Shown here one piece after another: positions 56,954 through 64,000 of a DNA stretch of 64,000 bases; position 1 is the stretch's first letter; every line of letters begins with the position of its first letter. A program made the position numbers and the translations under genes. Source of the DNA: Gammaproteobacteria bacterium (lineage in GTDB: Bacteria; Pseudomonadota; Gammaproteobacteria; Steroidobacterales; GCA-2729495); NCBI GenBank assembly GCA_030066665.1, contig JASJBD010000004.1, forward strand, positions 1 to 64,000, given 5' to 3'. The notes below the pieces were generated by a model, which saw nothing but the letters and a program-made list of their open reading frames with translations, was not told the DNA's origin and did no database searches.

Positions 56954-58579
56954 ATGAGCTATCTGGTCCTGGCCCGCAAGTGGCGCCCCAAGAACTTCGC
57001 CGAAGTCGTCGGCCAGGAGCACGTGGTGCGCGCACTCGAAAACGCCCTCGACGGTGACCGCGTGCATCATGCCTACCTGTTTGCGGGTACGCGCGGCGTC
57101 GGCAAGACCACCATTGCGCGGATTCTCGCCAAGGCGCTCAATTGCCTCGAGGGCGTCTCGGCTCAGCCCTGCGGTCAATGCGAAGCCTGCACCGCGTTGG
57201 ATGAGGGTCGCTTTGTCGATCTGATCGAAGTCGACGCGGCGTCCCGGACGGGTGTGGACGATACCCGGGAGTTGCTGGAAAACGTGCAGTACACACCGAC
57301 CGTCGGTCGCTACAAAGTCTATTTGATCGACGAAGTGCACATGTTGTCGCGGCAATCCTTCAATGCGCTTTTGAAGACTCTCGAAGAACCGCCGCCGCAC
57401 GTGAAGTTCCTGTTTGCCACCACCGACCCCCAGAGACTGCCCGTCACGGTGCTGTCGCGCTGCCTGCAGTTCAATCTCAAGCGTCTGCCCACCGGCCTGA
57501 TCGCCGAGCGTATGCAGCTGATCTGTGACGCGGAGGATGTCACCGTGGAGCCCGGTGCAATCAGTCGGCTTGCCCGGGCGGCTGCCGGAAGTGTCCGGGA
57601 TGGCTTGAGCCTGCTCGATCAGGCGCTGGCGTATGGTGACAACCGACTGGCCGAGACCGAAGTTACCGCGATGCTTGGCACGATGGATCGGCATCGCGTG
57701 CTGGGACTGATCGATGCGATCGCGACGGGGGAGGGGTCGGCGCTGTTGCGGCAAATCGACGAGCTGGATCAGGATGTGCCGGATTACGAACGGGTGCTGG
57801 ACGATCTGGCAACCGCTCTGCAACGCGTTGCCGTGATTCAGCTGGCAGGTCGGGACGCGGTCGAGGAGGAAGAGGAACTCGACCGGCTGGCCGGCCTGGC
57901 TGACGCGCTGGATCCCGCGATCGTGCAACTGTATTACCAGGTTGCGATCACCAGCCGCCGCGATCTCAGCCTCGCGCCGGAGCCGCGCCTCGGATTTGAA
58001 ATGGCGCTGCTGCGGATGCTGGCGTTCCGACCGGACGATGGGTCCGGCACCGTGCCTATCGACGCGTACCGGGGTGGCACCGCGCCGATTCGCGGGCGAA
58101 AGCCGCGGTCGGCGTCAGCCGAAAACCGGCACGTTGTGCCGGACAAGTCGTTGCCGGGCGAGCCGGTTTCGACGCGCGCCGACCTGTCCGACTGGCCCGC
58201 TTTCGTGTCCGGTCTTCAATTGAGTGGGGCTGCGCGTCAGCTGGCCGAGAACTGTGCCCTCGAAGCTGCATCCGATAATGCCCTGCAGCTGCGCGTTGAA
58301 GCACGCAATTCTCACCTCGTTACACCGAAGCTGGTAGAGCGGCTGACCGAAGCTTTGCGCGACCGACTCGGCAGTGCCCTGGCGGTCCGGATCGACAAGG
58401 TCGAGCAAGTTGGTGACACTGCGGCAGTGCGGGCCCGCGCCGAGGCTGACGCGCGTCACGAAGATGCGCGCACGGCAATCGAACAGGATCCGCAGGTCCA
58501 GCAACTCGTCGATATCTTCGACGGCCAAGTTATCAGCGAATCAGTGCGACCAAAAGACGATACACCCCCGGCCGATTGA
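56954..58579 (+). CDS. dnaX: DNA polymerase III gamma/tau subunit
   Basis: 'MSYLVLARKWRPKNFAEVVGQEHVVRAL', 'HAYLFAGTRGVGKTTIARILAKALNC'. Confidence 0.96.
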   Translation: MSYLVLARKWRPKNFAEVVGQEHVVRALENALDGDRVHHAYLFAGTRGVGKTTIARILAKALNCLEGVSAQPCGQCEACTALDEGRFVDLIEVDAASRTGVDDTRELLENVQYTPTVGRYKVYLIDEVHMLSRQSFNALLKTLEEPPPHVKFLFATTDPQRLPVTVLSRCLQFNLKRLPTGLIAERMQLICDAEDVTVEPGAISRLARAAAGSVRDGLSLLDQALAYGDNRLAETEVTAMLGTMDRHRVLGLIDAIATGEGSALLRQIDELDQDVPDYERVLDDLATALQRVAVIQLAGRDAVEEEEELDRLAGLADALDPAIVQLYYQVAITSRRDLSLAPEPRLGFEMALLRMLAFRPDDGSGTVPIDAYRGGTAPIRGRKPRSASAENRHVVPDKSLPGEPVSTRADLSDWPAFVSGLQLSGAARQLAENCALEAASDNALQLRVEARNSHLVTPKLVERLTEALRDRLGSALAVRIDKVEQVGDTAAVRARAEADARHEDARTAIEQDPQVQQLVDIFDGQVISESVRPKDDTPPAD

Positions 58580-58643
58580 GCCGGGTTCGACTCATCAACC
58601 GGTCTTCGCAGCGGTTGCGGGCCGTAAAGAGGGATAACGCCAG

Positions 58644-58967
58644 ATGAAAGCAGATCTCGGTCAGATCATGAAACAGGCTCAGAAAATGCAGGCCCAGATG
58701 CAGGAGGCCCAGGAACAACTTGCTGCGCTGGAAGTTCAGGGTGAGGCTGGTGGCGGCCTGGTGCGGCTCACCATGACCTGTCGGCATGAAGTGCGCAGCA
58801 TTACTATCGATGACTCATTGCTCGGCGAAGATCGCGATATGCTCGAAGACGTGCTTGTGGCTGCCTTCAACGATGCATTGCGCAAGGTCGAAAGCACGGT
58901 CCAGGAGAAGATGGCCGGCCTGACCGGTGGTCTCGGACTGCCGGGCGGTATGAAACTGCCGTTCTGA
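58644..58967 (+). CDS. YbaB/EbfC nucleoid-associated protein
   Basis: '[35 protein letters not shown]'. Confidence 0.95.
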   Translation: MKADLGQIMKQAQKMQAQMQEAQEQLAALEVQGEAGGGLVRLTMTCRHEVRSITIDDSLLGEDRDMLEDVLVAAFNDALRKVESTVQEKMAGLTGGLGLPGGMKLPF

Positions 58968-58980
58968 GGAACAGGAGTCG

Positions 58981-59589
58981 ATGAGTTTCTCGCCACTGCT
59001 GCAGCAGTTGCTGGCGGCGCTGCGGTGCTTGCCGGGCGTTGGACCAAAATCTGCCCAACGCATGGCATTTCATCTGTTAACCAAGGACCCGGACGGCGCG
59101 CGCCAACTCGCCGGCACGCTGACCGCGGCGCTGGAGCGAGTCGGGCAATGCGCGCGTTGCCGGATGCTCGCGGAGGTGGAGCTGTGCCCCATCTGTGCCG
59201 ATCAGACTCGCGATGCGAGCCTGCTCTGCGTCGTCGAATCACCTTCCGACGTTGTCGCAGTCGAGGATTCCGGCGCTTATCGAGGCCGCTACTTCGTTCT
59301 CATGGGACGCCTGTCGCCGCTGGACGGCATCGGCCCGGACGAACTCGGCATCGATCTGCTGGAAGCACGCCTGGCGTCGGGCGAGGTGCGTGAGGTCGTA
59401 CTGGCCACCAGTGCGACCGTGGAGGGTGAGGCAACTGCCGCCTTCATAGCGGGCCTCGCCGCTGATCACAAACTGAGTGCAACGCGCATTGCTCACGGCG
59501 TGCCGATGGGTGGTGAGCTGGAATTCGTCGACAGCAACACGCTGTTTCGGGCGATTGCGGCACGCACGACGGTGGATTCCTCGACCTGA
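58981..59589 (+). CDS. recR: Recombination protein RecR
   Basis: '[24 protein letters not shown]', zinc motif CxxC...CxxC. Confidence 0.96.
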   Translation: MSFSPLLQQLLAALRCLPGVGPKSAQRMAFHLLTKDPDGARQLAGTLTAALERVGQCARCRMLAEVELCPICADQTRDASLLCVVESPSDVVAVEDSGAYRGRYFVLMGRLSPLDGIGPDELGIDLLEARLASGEVREVVLATSATVEGEATAAFIAGLAADHKLSATRIAHGVPMGGELEFVDSNTLFRAIAARTTVDSST

Positions 59590-59592
59590 GCA

Positions 59593-60525
59593 TCACCCGG
59601 ACCACTGCTCCGCCGCGCTGCGCAGCAGGCGGCGGTAGCTCTCGTAACGCCGCGCCGTAATCCGCTCCGCCTGCACCGCAGCCTTGACGGCGCAGCCTGG
59701 TTCGCGGAGATGCCGGCAATCGGTAAATCGACAGTTATCCGCGGCGGCGAGGATCTCGGGAAATCCGACCTGGACGGCCACGCCAGCGCGAATGGCGGGA
59801 ATAAAATCCCGCACGCCGGGGCTGTCGATCAGGCGTCCGCCGCCGTCAATCCGGTGCATGATCGACGCAGTGGTGGTGTGTCGGCCCTCGTCGGTACTGC
59901 GCGACAGGGACGCGGTCGCAAGATCTGCCCCGGGTAGCAGCGCGTTGATCAGTGATGATTTGCCGACGCCGGATTGTCCGACCAGAATCGCCGTGTTGCC
60001 GGCGAGGGCAGCCCGCAACTCGGACAGGCCTTCTAGCGTCGTCGCCGAAGTTGGCAACACCCGATATCCCACGGCCCGGTAGTTGGCGAACTCGCCCACG
60101 ATTTCGGCCGGGGTCTTGAGATCCGATTTGTTCGCGACCAGCAGCGTCGCGGCGCCCATCGTCGCTGCGGCACAGAGATAGCGATCGATCACGAACCAGT
60201 CCGGTTTCGGGAGTCGCGCGACGACGACCACCACCAGGTCGATATTGGCGGCGAGTGTCTCGGTAGTTGCGCGCACCGTGTCGAGGCGCTGGAGGCTGTT
60301 TGACCTTGGTTCGATCGTAGTAACGGTGACGCGGTCATCGTGCTGCGATGATTCCCACTGCACCCGATCGCCGCAGACGACCTTGGTTCGCCGACCCTTG
60401 ACGACGTAGGCTTGCAGCCGGCCGTCGCTGAATTCGAGCTGACCCCGCTGGCCGTGTGCAGCGACGACGAGTGCTGCGTCAGGCGAGTTCATGAACCGGG
60501 ACAGCGTTTTTTGCTTGCCGATCAC
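59593..60525 (-). CDS. rsgA: Ribosome small subunit-dependent GTPase
   Basis: '[19 protein letters not shown]', '[10 protein letters not shown]', '[16 protein letters not shown]'. Confidence 0.95.
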   Translation of the reverse strand: MIGKQKTLSRFMNSPDAALVVAAHGQRGQLEFSDGRLQAYVVKGRRTKVVCGDRVQWESSQHDDRVTVTTIEPRSNSLQRLDTVRATTETLAANIDLVVVVVARLPKPDWFVIDRYLCAAATMGAATLLVANKSDLKTPAEIVGEFANYRAVGYRVLPTSATTLEGLSELRAALAGNTAILVGQSGVGKSSLINALLPGADLATASLSRSTDEGRHTTTASIMHRIDGGGRLIDSPGVRDFIPAIRAGVAVQVGFPEILAAADNCRFTDCRHLREPGCAVKAAVQAERITARRYESYRRLLRSAAEQWSG

Positions 60526-60581
60526 CGAGCCGCGGCGACCGTTTGCTAGAATCGCACTCGCGCCGGGAGCCAGTAGCCAGG

Positions 60582-61145
60582 ATGAATTCGATGGACAGCA
60601 AGGCGGGTCGCCTGATCTGGATTGATCTCGAAATGACGGGTCTCGACACGCAGCGGGATTCTATCATCGAGATTGCGACGATCGTGACCGACGCGGATCT
60701 CAATACGATCGCCGAGGGACCCGTGCTGGCCCTTCACCAGCCCGATGAAGTGCTCGACGGCATGGATGATTGGAATACCAATCAGCACGGCAAATCGGGG
60801 CTCACCGAGCGGGTTCGCGCCAGCGCGGTTACGGCCGCGGAGGCCGAACAGGCGACCCTGGATTTCCTCGGCGGACTGGTCACGGCGGGCTCGTCCCCGA
60901 TGTGTGGCAACAGCGTGTGTCAGGATCGTCGCTTTCTGGCGCGCGAGATGCCGACACTCGAGGCTTTCTTTCATTACCGCAATCTCGATGTCAGTACGCT
61001 GAAGATCCTCGCCGGTCTGTGGGCGCCGACGGTGCTCGATGGTGTGAAAAAGAACACCGAACATCTCGCACTCGCCGATATTCGCGATTCGATCGCTGAA
61101 TTGCGCCACTACCGCGAGCATCTGCTGCAGTCCCGCGTGTCGTGA
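60582..61145 (+). CDS. orn: Oligoribonuclease
   Basis: '[30 protein letters not shown]'. Confidence 0.96.
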   Translation: MNSMDSKAGRLIWIDLEMTGLDTQRDSIIEIATIVTDADLNTIAEGPVLALHQPDEVLDGMDDWNTNQHGKSGLTERVRASAVTAAEAEQATLDFLGGLVTAGSSPMCGNSVCQDRRFLAREMPTLEAFFHYRNLDVSTLKILAGLWAPTVLDGVKKNTEHLALADIRDSIAELRHYREHLLQSRVS

Positions 61146-61209
61146 TTGGCTGACTGATTGGCCGGTTGGCTGCTTTGCTGATTGTGCTAGAGTCGCGGTC
61201 CTGGGGTTA

Positions 61210-61938
61210 GTGGGTGCAGGCGTGGTGCGGGTCAGGCCGGTGGATTTCTCCTGTTCAGTTGTCGCGAAGTGGCGCGCTTGCGCGCTGCTCGCCCTGCTGT
61301 TGCCGCTCCTGGCGGCTGCCCAGGATGCCGAGAATCGGTGGGTCACCGACAGTTTCGAAGTCACCATGCGCTCCGGCAAGAGCACCCGGCAGAGTATCGT
61401 GAGGATGTTGGCGAGTGGCACTCGCGTCGAGCTTCTCGAAGTCGACGCCGAGGCCGGGTATTCGCGGGTGCGTACTCGCGGCGGGGCCGAGGGCTGGGTG
61501 CTGAACCGTTACCTGCTGCGGTCGCCGCCGGCACGCGTGACGCTGCCCGATGTCGAACAGCGGCTGTCCGCCAGTGAGTCGAAGCGCCGCGAATTACAGC
61601 AGAGTAACCAGGCGCTGGAGCAGGAGACGAGGCAACTGAAACGACGCATCGCCGAGCTGGAGAGTTCCGGATCGGATCTGCAGACTCAGCTCAGCGACAT
61701 TCGCCGGCTGTCCTCGAACGCAATCGAAGTCGATGAGCAGAACAAACAGCTGCGGGACAGGCTCGGCGAGACCGAGCGCGCGCTGACAGATCTGCAGCTC
61801 GAGAACCAGCGCCTTGCCAGTCGCTCCAGCCGTGAATGGTTCGTCGTCGGCGCCGCCGTTGTGGTTTTCGGCGTGCTGCTCGGCCTGATCCTGCCGCGGA
61901 TTCGCTGGCGCAAGAAGTCCAGCTGGAGCGACTTCTAG
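61210..61938 (+). CDS. SH3-domain protein, TIGR04211/YgiM-like
   Basis: N-terminal signal, bacterial SH3, coiled coil, C-terminal TM then basic tail. Confidence 0.8.
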   Translation: MGAGVVRVRPVDFSCSVVAKWRACALLALLLPLLAAAQDAENRWVTDSFEVTMRSGKSTRQSIVRMLASGTRVELLEVDAEAGYSRVRTRGGAEGWVLNRYLLRSPPARVTLPDVEQRLSASESKRRELQQSNQALEQETRQLKRRIAELESSGSDLQTQLSDIRRLSSNAIEVDEQNKQLRDRLGETERALTDLQLENQRLASRSSREWFVVGAAVVVFGVLLGLILPRIRWRKKSSWSDF

Positions 61939-61951
61939 GGCCGCGCGCGAG

Positions 61952-64000
61952 TCAGGCGGCGGCGGCCTCCTCGCCGGCCAGGAACAGCCAGGTTTCCACA
62001 ACGCTGTCCGGATTGAGTGACACACTCTCGATGTTTTGCTCGAGTAACCACCGGGCGAGGTCGGGATGATCCGACGGGCCCTGGCCGCAGATGCCAATGT
62101 ACTTGCCTTGTTTGCGGCACGCATCGATGGCCATTTTCAACAGGGCGCGCACGGCATCGTCACGTTCGTCGAACAGATCCGCCACCAGTCCCGAGTCGCG
62201 ATCGAGTCCCAGTGTCAGTTGTGTCATGTCATTCGAGCCGATCGACATGCCGTCGAAGTACTCGAGATAATGATCTGCCAGCAACGCATTCGTGGGCAGT
62301 TCACACATCATGATCAGCTTGAGGTCATTCTGACCACGCTTCAGGCCATTGCTCGCCAACAGGTCTACGACGCCCCTGGCTTCATCAACCGTACGTACAA
62401 AGGGCACCATGACCTGGACGTTGGTCAGTCCCATGTCTTCACGCACTCGCCGCAGCGCCGCGCATTCCAGGTCGAAGCAGGGCCGGAAACTCTCTGCGAG
62501 ATAACGGGAGGCGCCCCGGAATCCCAGCATCGGATTTTCCTCGTGTGGTTCGTATTGCTCACCACCAAGGAGATTCGCGTATTCGTTCGATTTGAAGTCT
62601 GACAGGCGCACGATAACCGGGTTGGGTGCGAACGCTGCGGCAATACTGCCAATGCCTTCGGCCAGTTTCGCAATGAAGAATTCCACCGGATCGGCGTACC
62701 CGGCGATCTGTTCACGGATTTCTTCCTGCAAGTTCGGCCGGAGCTGGTCGAATTCGAGCAAGGCCCGCGGATGGACGCCGATCATACGGTTCACGATGAA
62801 TTCCAGCCGTGCGAGCCCGACGCCGTGATTCGGTATTTTGCAGAAATCGAAGGCGCGGTCCGGATTGCCGACATTCATCATGACCTTCAGTGGCAGATCC
62901 GGCAGTTCGTCGAGTTGGATTTCTGTCTCGTCGAATTCGAGCTGGCCGGCGTAAACGTAACCTTCGTCGCCCTCGGCGCAGGATACCGTGACGGGTTTAC
63001 CGTCCTGGATCCGGCTGGTCGCATCACCACAGCCCACGACGGCGGGTATGCCCAGCTCGCGCGCAATGATGGCGGCATGACAGGTCCGGCCACCGCGGTT
63101 CGTGACGATGGCCGACGCGCGTTTCATCACCGGTTCCCAGTCGGGATCGGTCATATCCGCAACCAGCACGTCGCCGGGTTGCACGCGATTCATCTCGCGG
63201 ACATCGGTGACGAGTCGGGCAGGTCCGGCGCCGATCCGTTGGCCGATACTGCGGCCCTGCACCAGAACTTCGGAACGTTTCTTCAGTTCAAAGCGCTGGA
63301 TGCTGCTGCCGGAGCGGCTCTGCACGGTCTCCGGGCGCGCCTGCAACAGATAGAGCTCGCCATCACCTCCGTCCTTGGCCCATTCGAGGTCCATCGGCCG
63401 ACCGTAGTGATCCTCGACGATCAACGCGTAGCGCGCCAGCGTTGCCACCTCGTCGTCGGTCAGAGAGAAACGATTGCTGTCGGCCGGGTCGACGTCGACC
63501 GTCATGACGGTCTTGCCGGGTGAATTCTCGTTGGCGTAGACCATTTTGATTGCTTTCGTGCCGAGCTTCTTGCGCAGGATCGGCAGCTTGCCAGCACGCA
63601 GCGCGGGCTTGTACACGTAGAACTCATCCGGGTTGACCGCGCCCTGAACGACGGTCTCACCGAGGCCCCAGGCAGCAGTAATAAACACCATGTCTCGGAA
63701 ACCGGACTCGGTATCCAGCGTGAACATCACGCCACTCGTGCCGATATCACTGCGCACCATGTGCTGGATCCCGGCAGACAACGCCACCTGGTCATGCGGA
63801 AAGCCCTGATGAACGCGGTACGCGATGGCGCGGTCCGTGTACAGCGAGGCGTAGACCCGATGAATTGCCTTGATCAGGTTGTCGAGCCCGCGAATGTTGA
63901 GAAACGTTTCCTGTTGCCCGGCGAAAGAAGCCTCCGGCAAATCTTCTGCCGTCGCCGACGAACGGACGGCGACGGCTGAATCGACGCCGTACTCGTCGGT
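61952..64000 (-). CDS. ppsA: Phosphoenolpyruvate synthase, partial (5' end beyond window)
   Basis: '[26 protein letters not shown]', '[18 protein letters not shown]'; frame stays open to window edge ([32 protein letters not shown]). Confidence 0.95.
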   Translation of the reverse strand, partial: TDEYGVDSAVAVRSSATAEDLPEASFAGQQETFLNIRGLDNLIKAIHRVYASLYTDRAIAYRVHQGFPHDQVALSAGIQHMVRSDIGTSGVMFTLDTESGFRDMVFITAAWGLGETVVQGAVNPDEFYVYKPALRAGKLPILRKKLGTKAIKMVYANENSPGKTVMTVDVDPADSNRFSLTDDEVATLARYALIVEDHYGRPMDLEWAKDGGDGELYLLQARPETVQSRSGSSIQRFELKKRSEVLVQGRSIGQRIGAGPARLVTDVREMNRVQPGDVLVADMTDPDWEPVMKRASAIVTNRGGRTCHAAIIARELGIPAVVGCGDATSRIQDGKPVTVSCAEGDEGYVYAGQLEFDETEIQLDELPDLPLKVMMNVGNPDRAFDFCKIPNHGVGLARLEFIVNRMIGVHPRALLEFDQLRPNLQEEIREQIAGYADPVEFFIAKLAEGIGSIAAAFAPNPVIVRLSDFKSNEYANLLGGEQYEPHEENPMLGFRGASRYLAESFRPCFDLECAALRRVREDMGLTNVQVMVPFVRTVDEARGVVDLLASNGLKRGQNDLKLIMMCELPTNALLADHYLEYFDGMSIGSNDMTQLTLGLDRDSGLVADLFDERDDAVRALLKMAIDACRKQGKYIGICGQGPSDHPDLARWLLEQNIESVSLNPDSVVETWLFLAGEEAAAA

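Noticed and set aside
56954-58579. Programmed frameshift in dnaX (tau/gamma)
   Set aside because: No A-AAA-AAG type slippery heptamer seen in the gene.
1-64000. CRISPR arrays, tRNAs, rRNAs, transposases, integrases or prophage genes
   Set aside because: None recognised on reading; window appears to be ordinary chromosome without visible mobile elements.

Overview
This 64 kb, high-GC, gene-dense window looks like the chromosome of an aerobic proteobacterium, probably gammaproteobacterial given ffs-dnaX-ybaB-recR, orn, rsgA and YqgE/AlgH (lineage is inference). Main content: (i) 0.9-5.2 kb: four short paralogous phasin-like proteins, a FabR-like TetR regulator and a membrane-anchored ATP-grasp protein, with a ~33-bp conserved DNA block occurring three times in front of these genes; (ii) 5.3-9.1 kb: two PCP_red-like (protochlorophyllide-reductase-type) domains, one fused to DUF169, plus a luciferase-like monooxygenase (LLM); (iii) 9.1-13.9 kb: a caa3-type cytochrome c oxidase operon with a di-haem subunit II and two subunit III genes; (iv) 14.8-26 kb: an electron-transfer island rnfB - giant PFOR (1642 aa) - rnfCDGEA - small Cys-rich membrane protein - FNR; (v) PrpE, a Rieske oxygenase, an aminotransferase, a TonB receptor and phaC/phaR/phaP; (vi) two further tandem LLM paralogs and a host-attachment-type protein that appears to lack a canonical start codon; (vii) 54.4-55.3 kb: a soluble protein resembling methanogen MtrA (tetrahydromethanopterin S-methyltransferase subunit A) with a DUF4346-like C-terminus and a retained candidate cobalt-ligand His; (viii) a housekeeping block and a partial ppsA. 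The strongest candidates for undescribed biology are the phasin-like/FabR-like regulon with its shared operator, and the bacterial MtrA-like protein considered with the three Mer-like LLM proteins and the Rnf/PFOR/FNR island. All family assignments come from reading the sequence and recall of family motifs; no searches were run.
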